Assembly: GCF_958298935.1 (NCBI RefSeq)
Contig: NC_084943.1
Coordinates: forward strand, 19,957,001 to 20,021,000
Source of the DNA: Phragmites australis
Lineage: Eukaryota > Streptophyta > Magnoliopsida > Poales > Poaceae
Direction of reading: 5' to 3'
DNA length: 64,000 nucleotides
The position numbers were made by a program, and so were the translations under genes. Below the pieces are notes generated by a model. That model did not search any database, was not told the DNA's origin, and saw nothing but the letters and a program-made list of their open reading frames with translations. This document shows positions 34,748 to 45,259 of the stretch, in pieces; the stretch's first letter is position 1; each line of letters begins with the position of its first letter.

Positions 34748-36264
34748 ATGGGTCGTGTGATCCGCGCGCAGCGTAAGGGTGCGGGGTCCGTGTTCAAGTC
34801 CCACACGCACCACCGCAAGGGCCCCGCCCGGTTCCGCTCCCTCGACTTCGGCGAGCGCAACGGGTACCTCAAGGGCGTGATCACCGACGTCATCCACGAC
34901 CCGGGCCGCGGCGCGCCGCTGGCCAAGGTCACCTTCCGCCACCCGTTCAGGTACAAGCACCAGAAGGAGCTCTTCGTTGCCGCCGAGGGCATGTACACGG
35001 GCCAGTTCGTCTACTGCGGACGCCGCGCCACGCTCTCCATCGGCAACGTGCTGCCGCTGCGCGGGATCCCCGAGGGTGCCGTCGTCTGCAACGTTGAGCA
35101 CCACGTCGGCGACCGCGGCGTCTTTGCCAGGTGCTCCGGGGACTACGCCATCGTCATCAGCCACAACCCCGACAACGGCACCTCCAGGTACGAACACGAT
35201 CAACATCCCTCGTCCTCCATTTCTTGTGTATGATGAGATCTGATGCTTTCGCTCTAGTAGTTATCGCTAGATCTGGTGTGTTGTCATGCACTCTGCTTCG
35301 TAAATGATGCGTTATTGTGCCATGTAGTCTATGCAACTTGTACTTCTGTATGTATGTGATGCTTGAGGTACTGCGCGTTTGTTGAATTATATCTTCTTAA
35401 ATAATCGAGATAATTGGATGTGGAATTTGGTTTAGTATAGACATGATTTGCTTCGTGATTGTTGTTACATGTGGTTCAATTTGAAATAGTTTCAAACATA
35501 CTTCAATTTCTAGTTGGTTCTAGCAGATAAACTATTTAGAGAGTTTCGTAACATTGCATATGTTCTGATGATGAGGTGAATTTGGGGGGTTTTCGTAGCA
35601 TTTCTAGTTGGCTCTGCAGATGAAGAGATTGTTAGTGTTGTTTATGCGATGTGTACATGTGTATGTTCTAACGTTATATTTGTTTTTATGATGTTGTACA
35701 CCAGTCATCATCTTGTAATCTCGATCTATTACACTACATGCTTTTGCAGAAGATAATTTGATTACAATGTCTGCCTACTTTAATGCCTTGCATGTATCAC
35801 CGTGATACCCTGATGCCTGTGATGAACTCTTGTTGAAACTTTTTTTAGTTCTGTCCAGGCAGAATGGTAGAACAGTCCTTGCCTACGCACATCAACTCAT
35901 GCTTTTCTGTTCATGCAGGATCAAGCTCCCCTCTGGTGCCAAGAAGATTGTACCCAGCAGCTGCCGCGCCATGATTGGCCAGGTTGCTGGCGGTGGCAGG
36001 ACTGAGAAACCGATGCTGAAGGCTGGCAACGCCTACCACAAGTACCGTGTGAAGCGCAACTGCTGGCCTAAGGTGCGTGGTGTGGCCATGAACCCTGTGG
36101 AGCATCCCCATGGAGGAGGTAACCACCAGCACATTGGTCACGCCTCCACTGTCCGTCGTGACGCTCCTCCTGGCCAGAAGGTCGGTCTCATCGCTGCGAG
36201 GAGGACTGGGCGTCTTAGGGGGCAGGCTGCCGCCACCGCTGCCAAGGTCGACAAGGCCACTTAG
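34748..36264 (+). CDS. RPL8: 60S ribosomal protein L8 (uL2)
   Basis: Two exons, 34748-35187 and 35919-36264, joined through AG|G (Arg) give 261 aa, the normal plant length. The N-terminus [20 protein letters not shown] is the family signature. The central fold includes [20 protein letters not shown] and [17 protein letters not shown]. The C-terminal segment [20 protein letters not shown] (205-224) carries the conserved His near the peptidyl-transferase centre. uL2 is a core protein of the large ribosomal subunit, needed for subunit association and peptidyl transfer. The 731-bp intron splits the coding region near its middle. High GC at third positions in exon 1 fits a highly expressed grass gene. 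It lies 985 bp downstream of TRAP-beta on the same strand. No damage is seen. Confidence 0.97.
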
Positions 36265-36649
36265 GGCTGTTATTTGTCTTTGTTTATCTATCTGTGCCGT
36301 GTTCGCTGCTAGATTAAAAACAACATGTATTCCAGTATTGATGTGTTATTGCCTGCTGGTGAACGTCTTGATGGATGTTTCAGTTTTCTTCTGGATTTTA
36401 CATTCTACCTAAAGAAGTTTTTGCTTGGATATTTTGTTCTGCATGCTCAGTGTGGCCCTGTTCCTGCCAATTTCTATTGCTATCTCTACTTTGAGCATAT
36501 GTGATGGATAAGAATTTACCCCAATTCGTCGCTATGGAGCATGATTGGATTTTGTGGATTTTACATTGTCTTCACTGTAGCCTTAATTTTAGATCGTCTC
36601 ATGGCAGAATCAGGTGTTCAAGGTATGCTCCGTATGCATCGAATATCTT
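36265..36649 (+). other. RPL8 3' UTR and downstream spacer
   Basis: T-rich sequence with TTATTTGTCTTTG just after the stop and AGATTAAAAACAAC near 36311, suited to 3' end formation. No other gene. Confidence 0.45.
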
Positions 36650-37690
36650 GGCAATTCGTCATATCAAGGTGACGGTTCGTAGCAAGTTTTTATTAGAACA
36701 CAACGCTGGTGCATCAAACGTAGGTATTTCCTTTGGGTCTTCGATTCCTTCATAGTTTCAGATACTGATGAACCCTCTGATGAGACAACACTAACCCTAG
36801 CGACCCATCCCAATTCTTCTGCAAATGTTGCGATGCCGTTGAGCCACCAATTTTGCACCAGTTGATTTGAGTGCCATGCGAGCATGTCCATATCCCTGAT
36901 TCCCTGTGTAGAACAGCACAATAAGCTTCTTCCTGATATTCTCCTCGGATAACAGTAACTCAAGCAGGGGTTAACTAGACCAAGCACCAAGTCGACTCCC
37001 AATTTAGCTGCGACGTCGTCCTTCTCCAGAGAAGATCTTTGGCTCGGTTGCAGGCTTTTGTTCTAAAAAAGTTTGACGGTTCCTTTCCTTCCGGATGTTC
37101 CAACAAACGTAGATGAAAATGGGGATGGACACTTTCCTATGGGCCTTTGCAACCGCAGCCATTGTCTCCTCCCACCGCTGCAACTGATGGATGATGATTC
37201 AGTAACAGCGTTGATCTGAATTCTGGATGATGTGCCCATGTTGCCACATGTTCCCATACTTCCCTTGAATAAACACATTGGATTGTGCTTGATCACAAAT
37301 AGAGAAGGAGCTGTTATGTGGCCAATTTTTCTTTGCTAGATTGTCTGAAGTGTTCGATTTGTGTTATACTAACAGCCAAGTGAAGAACTTGCACCTATTC
37401 TCGACCTTGGCCTTCCAAATCTGATTCACGGGAAAACGGCAAAAGGAGCCATGGAATTGGGCCTAGGCTTACTTTGCACTATAAGAACCATCGCTGTCCA
37501 CTTCCAGATTATGCGATCCGTTAAATTAGGCTGCAAGATGACTCCTTGAATTTTCAACCAAAGCTCAACAAATTCCTGCAGCTGTATTGAGTTTGTGATG
37601 TCCCTTACTGTGCGTATCCAATTATTGTCCTGAGCTCATGTGCCACGGTTCGGTTCTTTCTTGTAGAAATGAGGAATAGATTGGAGACAT
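36650..37690 (-). mobile_element. L1-type LINE ORF2 3' remnant
   Basis: Read on the minus strand, about 37625-37490 gives WIRTVRDITNSIQLQEFVEL then DRIIWKWTA, and about 37180-37010 gives ETMAAVAKAHRKVSIPIFIY then VCWNIRKERNRQTFLEQ. These are landmarks of the zinc-binding region that follows reverse transcriptase in plant L1 ORF2 proteins (W...G.YS...Y and the terminal CWNIWKERN-type motif). The frame shifts several times between them, so it is a dead fragment. It lies opposite in orientation to RPL8, and its 3' end points toward the RPL8 3' UTR. Confidence 0.7.
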
Positions 37691-37908
37691 AAACATTTTG
37701 AAGCCCACCTCGGCCCATCCAAGACTCGAGGTACATCCCTCTTGCACAAACCTTTCAGAAGCTACCATTACCACTGACATCACTGATAATATTCTTAAAA
37801 TGTCAAATATAGAAAACCGAATTGTCGAAGATTTGGGCTTATCTTTATAAGTCTAACTCAGAAAATCTACACGTATTGGGGTCACATAGAAATTTTTGGA
37901 CATTCTTT
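37691..37908. other. Spacer
   Basis: No gene or repeat recognised between the LINE remnant and the 216-bp tandem repeat. Confidence 0.4.
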
Positions 37909-38340
37909 AGAAGGAGGATCAACCGACCTACGAGTTGACCGTGACCAACACGGTAAAGAAACCCTAGTGCCGCCTGGCACCCTTGTGTAGCGCGGCAACC
38001 ACAAGGATGGACTCATTTTGGGGCTACCAACTCCCAAAACTATATATAGATGACCCTCTTGACTTTTTTGACTTGGAAGATCCCAAGTTCAGAGTCAATC
38101 TCGATGAAATGTCTTTCATCTTGTAGAAGGAGGACAAACTGATCTATTAGTTGGTCGTGGCCGACACGACAAAGGAGCCTTGGTGTCATGTGGCAATCAC
38201 AAGGATGGACGTATTTTGCGACCGCCAACTCCCAACACTTTATATAGATGACATGTCAATGTTTTCGACATGAAAGACCTTAAATCCAGAGCCAATCTTA
38301 GCAAAATATCTTCAACTTTAGTTTTAGTTATCTAGAGTAG
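37909..38340. repeat. Tandem duplication, two 216-bp units
   Basis: Unit 1 (37909-38124) and unit 2 (38125-38340) align throughout. Both start AGAAGGAGGA, both contain CACAAGGATGGAC followed by a CCAACTCCCAA(A/C)AC box and a TATATAGATGAC box. The divergence is moderate, so the duplication is not recent. It may be the inner repeat of a degenerate LTR. Confidence 0.7.
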
Positions 38341-40386
38341 TTTAGGCTAGTTGGGACAATCTAATTAAAGCATGATGCTCTAACTAGATCAGGGTTCAGA
38401 GCTAGAACTATCGCCATCAAGGTATGCTATGATAGTGATTATATTTTATGCTTTATGAAGTATCAATAGCTTTTATATTAAATATTTGTGATCATGTATT
38501 ACTTTTTGATCCCCATTATCATGCGTGCTCTTTATTATTAGTCTAGTTCATGATTAGACGACTAGCTAGTAGATATAATTATAATACTTAGATATAATCT
38601 TTATGTTTATATACTATCATAACCATTAACAATATTAGCCCTCTATGCAATTGCTTTTCTGAATAGAATTAGTTTATTAGTTTAAAATATCTCTAGTCTA
38701 GTTTGCTTGTTGATCTCGGTGGATACGATAAATTCGAAATACTTGGTCGAAGTGATACAATTAACCCTTGCGCTTATGATATTTTTATTATAGGCGGAAC
38801 TAGCGTCAACAGCCTCAAGTTTTTTAGGCCGGCAAACTCTCTTCCAGTTAACTGAGCAATGGCCTTCGTTAACAACACTGTCTGCCTATTCGGCAACGGA
38901 GCTCAAATTCTCTCTCTCTCCACCCCCTCCCCCGGGCATGTTTCATACTCCAAATTTAAATTGCAGGTATTGTTTCAGACAATCAAGAAGATCAGAATTC
39001 AAATAACCGTAGTTTGAAATTCCAAATTGCACGATCAAGGAAAGGAAAATATGTAGTTTACATATCTCAGTGTACAGCCACTCAGCGCGCCAATAAACCA
39101 ACCAAAAAGAAAGGGCCGGATGCTTCGCAGGGCTCGCTTACTATGGGCCCCTTCCGAGGGCAGCAGCTGAACAAACGTTGCTAACTGGGCTCCTCCCATT
39201 CTGTTCTTCGTTATGGATCAAGAGTACACAGGGGCCGAGCGGCCAGATAACCCCCGCCCGGTAGGCCTCGCCGCATTCGTCAGCCCTTGCTGATGCTGAT
39301 CGGGCTGATCGGTAGGGTCGAAAGCAAATTATAGCACTCTATCTTATAAACATATGATGATATATTTATTTTATCTTTTATCTCTTCAATTCAGCCATTA
39401 AATTACATAATTTATAGCGTATATAAGGTTTGACGAGAATATTTCTGAACAGATTACTATAAAATTTAGTTTCACGGGCCCTTCGTCCTCGCTCCTGTTC
39501 CACGTGTCAGCCGGGGCCCTGGTGACTGATCGGCGTAGACCAACCGGCGCCGGAGGAGAGGGACCAAAGTCACCCAACCTGCCTGCTCGGCTAGTGCTCC
39601 ACCTGGCCTCGGGCCAAGCCACCGAATCAAGCTCTCTTTCCTTCCCGTCGTGCAGATCCACGGCCGCCCTTCCGGCCGCTTTTGTTGACTTGACACCGCG
39701 CGCTCGGCCTCGTTCATTTCACACTCCGATCATGTGGGCGCGTCCGTCAGCAGCGGCGGCATCAGATGAGCTGTGCTTGGGGCCGTACAAAGTAATGTGA
39801 CATCCTTGCGACGCTGTCACGCTTGGTTTGACCCCTGCACTAGATGGCCGGTCAGGGGAACAGTGCTGTCTCGCACCAAAGTCCTACACGTCGGACCTAC
39901 TCGGACCGGCTAAAAAAAGTATTTGCATCGCCATTGCTAGCGTTGGAGATTTAATAATAGTATTTGCCAAATGATGTCTCTTGTCCGAACTATGTTGGCG
40001 TCGATTTACTTTATTCTCCATCACCGTTGTGCGGTCAACAACGGTCACCCAGCTTAAAATCTACAACATTATAATAAATCTCTATTATTTTAAAAAATAT
40101 AGTACCAAGTAGAATATCATGCCCTCACGCAGTCACCCTCCTTTGGTCCTGTTCCACACCCCCACCTGGCCACCCTTCTATCCTGTTCCTCGTTGCTCCC
40201 TTAATTCCGCTTCATCCCTTGATCTTCCTCCCATCAGCCAACCACCCCTCCACCCTCTTTCAATCTCTGCTAGTCAAGCGCATCAACGTCCAGCTGCAAC
40301 GATTTGCGCACTATCGTGTTCCTCCTCTGTCTCACTGTCCAGGCACGGCCTCCGCACTTGTGAAGACGGTCTCCTCTCTCCTGCCA
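38341..40386. other. Intergenic, probable LTR remains then GC-rich gene flank
   Basis: 38341-38830 is AT-rich, and the stretch near 38712-38800 (GTGGATACGATAAATTCG...AACCCTTGCGCTTATGATA) resembles the 3' part of grass gypsy LTRs, with low certainty. 38870-39800 is GC-richer with short overlapping frames (such as 39504-39800) that I cannot assign. 39810-40386 should include the upstream region and 5' UTR of the bZIP pseudogene. Confidence 0.4.
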
Positions 40387-40530
40387 ATGACGACGTCGGT
40401 GAGGTACTGCTGCGCGAAGCCCTCCTCCAATCCAAATCAAGCAAATCGAATCATCCAATCCGAATCGGCGCCCGCATACTGGCGTCTCTCGTTGTCTCTT
40501 CGGTCGCCGGCGCACCCGCATGTGCGTCTC

Positions 40531-42880
40531 TGAAAGTGCATCTAGCCCCTATGTGTGGTTTTGGTAATTAATGACAATACATATGGACTAACAATGTTGT
40601 TGAGATTGTTAGTAGGTTGTTCAATAGGTGATGCATGGAGAAGAGACATGCATGAACTCTAGGTGAATGGGAAGATTGAAAGTACATAAGATGAATGAGC
40701 TCAAAGTGATGCTCGGAAGAAGAAGAAGCTCAATAAGATTAGCAATAAGCTTGAAGGCTAAGTTACTTGTGGAGATCAAGTAACTAAAGGTATGCTTGTC
40801 AATAGAGTTTTATAGACTAACCCGTGTGCTATGTGTTTAAGAATGAGTGGGGTTAGGTTCTATATGAAGATTGACAATATGCATGAAGGCTAATAAGTTG
40901 CTTATGGAGATCAAGTAACTTAAGGTATAAAAGTTTCATTTAGATTTTATGGACTAACCCATGTGCTTTGTGCTTAAGAGTGAGTTGGGGTTAGGATCCA
41001 TAAGAAGGCATGAGTTGAATTGAAATCATATATGCCAAGAGTGAAGAACAAGAGTGGACTCCATATATGAAAAAGTGAATTCCTTGAAGATGTCGAATAC
41101 AAAGTAGTTTTCTATGGCAAGACGGTGAAGGACAAGCAAGACTCAGCTGCGATGGACCATCCGTGGTGAAGGGCAAGCAAATGGTTTGGCGCCGAAGGAC
41201 CAAGGCGGTGGTGAAGAGCGAGTGAAGGCTTTGCGTCGATGGACCGTGCGAGGCTATGGGAAGCTATGGATGATTCACATCAATCATATGAAGAATCAAG
41301 AAGAGATGGAGTGAAGAATATATGGAAGTTGGCAACCCTCAAGGTTTGAAAGAAAAAGAAGCGGTACTTGAAAGTTTTCAAATGCTCAAAGTGGTTCAAA
41401 CGAGTTTTATCTTTGAATTTGAGTATAGGTATGCCGCACTATTAAGAGGGATGCAACGTGAGCTAATTGTCGCGTCTCAGTGCTCAAGAGTTCCCAACCA
41501 AACCCAAAGTGAGAGTTTGTTGTTAAGAGTCCGGAGCGGAAAGTGCGGAAGTGTCCAAAATGGGTTTTGGAGTGTTCCTAATTTGATCCTATGTGTTTTA
41601 GGTCATGAATTCAGTTGGGATGTGTAGCCCTCTGAATAAGCTTTCCATAGAGTCCAAAATCGTCGAAATCGGACTCCGAAATCAAAAGTTATCGCCGTTT
41701 TTCGGAGGTCAGCTGTGCTGTACTCGGAGACTCCGGTGAAGACCGGATTCTCCGGTACCTGGAGTGGCCGGAGACTCCGGTGTAGGCCGGATATTCCGGT
41801 AAGTTCCAGAAAAGAGCCCAACGGCTAGTTTTTTGAAGTGGGCTATTTATACCCCACTCACCCCATCCTTTGGGGCTGCTGCAAGGGCACGAAAGAAACA
41901 CTTTTTAGAGCCAAAAGAACTCCATCCCACTCCATTCTACTGTGTGATTTGAGAAGAAAAGTGAGTTGGGTTGAGAGATTGGAAGATTGAGTGCAAGTGA
42001 GCTAAAATCCAATCTTGAGCACTTGAGTTCTTGACAAGAAGTTCTCGAAGCGTTTGTTACTCTTGGAGGTGAAGCCTCCTAGCCGGCTAGGTGTCGCCGG
42101 TGAGCTCCCGTGCTTGTGGTGAGCCGCGGAAAGTTTGTGAAGGTCGATCTCACCTCCGGAAGGAAAGAGATCAAGTTAGTGGAAACCGAGCTCAAGTGTG
42201 ACCGAGCTTGGAGAGGAAAGCGGTTGAAAGAGACCCGGCTCGTTGGAGCTTCCTCAACGGAGACGTAGGATTCACGGTGGTGAATCCGAACTTCGGGAAA
42301 CAATTCTTTGCGTCTCCTCTCTTGTTTCCTTACTTTTATATTCTTACTCAAATCTTTGTGCATATTGCTCGATCTACTTGTTTGTGTGTATTTGAGTGTA
42401 GGTTCTTCGTGAATCTACTTGGAATCATCTCCGGGAACACACGACATCACTTGGTTTGAGCTAGAACTCTCCACTCATTAATTTTATTCAGTTTCGGGCT
42501 CTGTTCTGTACAGAAACCGGAGAATCCGGACTTTACCGGAGTTTCCGGACCTGTACACACCGGAGTATCCGGACTACACCGGAGACTCCGGGGTGAACAG
42601 TAATTCCAGGCATATGAACAGTATTTTCAGCCTTTTTCAATTTATGTTTTATTGCATATCTCTTGCTAGAATTGAGTAATTTTTGTCACCTTAGGATTGT
42701 AATTTCCACACTTCTTTAGGGTGATTGTGCACTAGTTGAGCCTAGCATATTTAGGTTTTTCTCTTGTGAAAAACTCGTTAGTTTATATTCCGCTGCAAGT
42801 TTAGGCCAACGGTAGAAAGGGTTGAATTTTTGTAAAAACGCCTATTCACCCCCCCTCTAGGCGACATCATTGTCCTTTCA
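40531..42880. mobile_element. 2.35 kb solo LTR of a SIRE-like copia element, in bZIP exon 1
   Basis: Starts TGAAAGTGCATCTAGCCCC and ends GACATCATTGTCCTTTCA, and is flanked on both sides by GTCTC (40526-40530 and 42881-42885), a perfect 5-bp target duplication. There is no internal region, so it is a solo LTR. It interrupts the bZIP coding region, and excision of LTR plus one GTCTC (2355 bp) leaves the frame continuous. It carries CCGGA-n-TCCGG palindromes at 41727-41803 and 42514-42592. The CCCCCCTCTAGGCGACATC tract near the right end resembles the end of the LTR at 1133-2765. Confidence 0.9.
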
Positions 42881-43633
42881 GTCTCCCATCCCCCTACAGC
42901 CAGATTCTTGCGCCATCGGGCCCCGGTAGTGGGGGCCACCACACGCTCGCTATCTCGCCCCTCTTCTTCTCGCTGGACTCGCTCCCGTCAGCGCCGTACG
43001 TCGATCTAAGGGTGGCACCCTCTATACCGCCTTCTCCGCCGTCGTCGAGCTCTGACCCGCCGCCGTTCGAACTGCCGCTGAGGAGGGCGGGGCACCGGCG
43101 GTTGCAGAGCAACATCCCCTTCAGCTTCGAGCAGCGCAGTCCACTGCTACCGGCGTCGACACTGATGAAGCGTGAGGTGGCCACAACGGCGGAGGGCTAC
43201 AACATGGACTTGGACGGGCTGGACCCGCTCAACTCCTCCGAGGAGCGCCACGACGACCACGACAGCTGCACAAGCGGCACACACACTGGGAGTGCGACAG
43301 AGAGCAACGAGAACGAGGTGGAGAGCTAGTCCACATCAGTAGAGAGGAAGGACAGACGCAAGTCCCGGTATTGTCGCAGCCTATCTATGGACGTAGGCAA
43401 GTCCCTAGAAGAAGGTGATGTGGCACTATTTGATATGGAGTTTGCAAATGGAGAGTTCAATGAGGCCGAGAAGAAGAAGATCATGGCAAATGAGCAGCTT
43501 GTGGAGATAGCTTTGACGGACCCAAGAGAGTCAAGAGGTGTGCATTTCTTCGTATGTTTGGGACATTCATTCCTTTTTCGAAAATTGAGCATTGTATCTT
43601 ATGAAATTTTTCAGGATTCTAGCGAATCGATAG

Positions 43634-45146
43634 TGTGCAACGGGTGTCAGAGGGTGAACTCCTCAAGCGGGGATCCAGAGGGACCCCTTCGAGATTCGGC
43701 CGGGGGATGATTCTGAATCCGTTTTGCGAGTGAAATAAATGGGCGTAAATGAGATGCAGGTGGAATAGAATGATCGGATGCAGCAAGTAGTAAATGCTCG
43801 GGGGATTTTTAGACAGGTTCTGGCCGCACTGAGCGTAACACCCTACTTCTGTGTGTATGCTATAAATGCTCTGAGAATGTCTCTCTGAGTGTTTGCTGGG
43901 TTGCAAGAATATTTGTCTAGTCTAGAGCTTCATGCTCCTTGTTCTTCGGTGCTCGTCCTCAGCTCGTATTCAACTTGTCCCCCATTGAACTCTACTTCCT
44001 CTGTGCTTCACTTCTTGTATTTCTCCGAGGAGCCCGCCCCGCATATATACCCGCCGGGGCGGTGGCGTGCCCAGAAAGGATGACACGAGTTACAAGGCAC
44101 CATAAAGGAAAAGCAATCATCATGGGATGCTGCGTGAGGTGACGGGGAGGGTTGAAAACGTGCCCCCGTCCGGCCTTGTTCGCCATCATGCCGTTCTTCA
44201 ACGGGCGCCGCGGAGAGGGCCCACCGAGCAGCCTGGCGTGTTCGCCCGGTCAGAGCAGGCCTGACTCAGCAGGACGGTAGGCGGGGCGCCTTGGGCTTCA
44301 CGATGCTATCCCGAGGCGCGCCGGATGACGCGCGATGGGACCCGTGCATTAAATATCCCCACGCTTTCCTGCCAGGCCGTGGCAGGGGCTGACAGCAAGC
44401 GTGGGGAGAGCAGTTGGAAGTGACAGGCCACATGCCCTCTTAAATGCAGCATTGGGCCTCTCACCAGCTGACACCTCACCGTTGGACCTCTGTGGGGGCC
44501 ACCGCGAAGGACTTCTCAGGCCCTCGGGGAATCGAGTGCTCGGGGGGCTACTGTTCACAGCCCCGAGCACTCTCTCCCGGATATACCCTTTCTTGGTCCT
44601 TGGGGAACCGAGTGCTCGGGGACCACTGTTCACGGCTCCGAGCACTCTCTCCCGGAACTGGTTGTTCGGGTCCTCGAGGAACCGAGTGCTCGGAAGCCAC
44701 CGTTCATGGCCCCGAGCACTCTCTCCTAGAACTGACTTCCTTTGGGTCCTCGGGGGACTCGGGTGCTCGGGGGCCACTGTTCGCAGCCCCGAGCACCCTC
44801 TTCCCGGTACTTGACATTCCTTGTCGTCGGAGGACTCGGGTGCTCGGGGGCCACTGTTCGCAGCCCCGAGCACCCTCTTCCCGGTACTTGACATTCCTTG
44901 TCGTCGGGGGACTTGAGTGCTCGGGGGGCCACTGCTCGCAGCCCCGAGCACTCTCTTCCCGGCACTTGGTCTTCTCGGATCATCGGGGAACTCGGGTACT
45001 CGGGGACCACTGTTCATGGCCCCGAGCACCCTCTCCCGAGACTTGGTCTTCTCGTCCCTCGGGGAGATAACCCCCGTGGGAGGGCGCCACGTGACACTAT
45101 GCTGTTCTAGCCTCGGGACTCGGAGACCTCTGGTTCCTGTACCACT
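43634..45146. mobile_element. 1.5 kb solo LTR in the bZIP basic-region exon
   Basis: Flanked by GATAG on both sides (43629-43633 and 45147-45151). Starts TGTGCAACGGGTGTCAGAGG. Contains a TATA-like CATATATACCC near 44041 and no coding region, primer site or second LTR. Its right end is ACCACT rather than the usual CA, so the exact border or the LTR class is uncertain. It lies between the AATCG codons of the basic region and the SKEHK segment. The last third is the hairpin array at 44521-45058. Confidence 0.75.
44521..45058 (+). repeat. Tandem hairpin array, seven 72-78 bp units
   Basis: Units start near 44521, 44598, 44670, 44748, 44825, 44901 and 44979. Each has CGGGGNACNNGAGTGCTCGGGG, then CCACTGTTC, then GCCCCGAGCACTCTCTCCC. 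The left arm GAGTGCTCGGGG and right arm CCCCGAGCACTC are complementary, so each unit can fold into a 12-bp stem with a loop of about 14 bases. Units 4 and 5 are nearly identical over 76 bp, which shows recent local duplication. Confidence 0.88.
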
Positions 45147-45259
45147 GATAGCGGGGGTCAAAGGAGCACAAGATGAGATACATTAAAGAGCTTGACCATA
45201 AGTTACAGGTATTGCAAACGGAGCCTACTACACTCTCAGCACAATTGACAAAGCTACAG

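Larger units (their letters stand above)
40387..45259 (+). pseudogene. Group I bZIP transcription factor (bZIP30/RF2-like), disrupted
   Basis: Removing the two solo LTRs and one copy of each target repeat leaves a recognisable plant bZIP gene. Before the first LTR the frame from about 40387 reads into HPHVRL. After it, it continues in the same phase with PSPYSQILAPSGPGSGGHHT, LFFSLDSLPSAPY, IPPSPPSSSSDPPPFE, GHRRLQSNIPFSF, DLDGLDPLNSSEE, SGTHTG...NEVES, YCRSLSMD and VALFDMEFANGEFNEAEKKK, all landmarks of this family. An in-frame TAG lies at 43327-43329, and one A is missing before the intron (43538-43614). Exon 2 begins GATTCTAGCGAATCG (the RILANR basic region) and is cut by the second LTR. 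It resumes with [20 protein letters not shown] and ends ...AQLTKLQ at 45259. The next zipper exons are not found. The factor would bind DNA as a nuclear dimer, but this copy cannot. Confidence 0.87.

Noticed and set aside
34694..35206. Minus-strand open frame of 170 aa
   Set aside because: Antisense shadow of RPL8 exon 1, whose strong third-position GC bias leaves the opposite strand open.
40119..40571. Open frame of 150 aa as a separate gene
   Set aside because: It is in a different phase from the bZIP reading and runs into the solo LTR at 40531.
44521..45058. Regular repeats with spacers, CRISPR-like at first sight
   Set aside because: This is plant nuclear DNA, the units are 72-78 bp with degenerate palindromes and no unique spacers, and the array lies in an LTR.
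44349..45161. Minus-strand open frame of 270 aa with repeated GECSGLR-like segments
   Set aside because: It is a reading of the GC-rich hairpin array in a solo LTR. Similar long frames occur on the other strand and phases, and no protein family fits.
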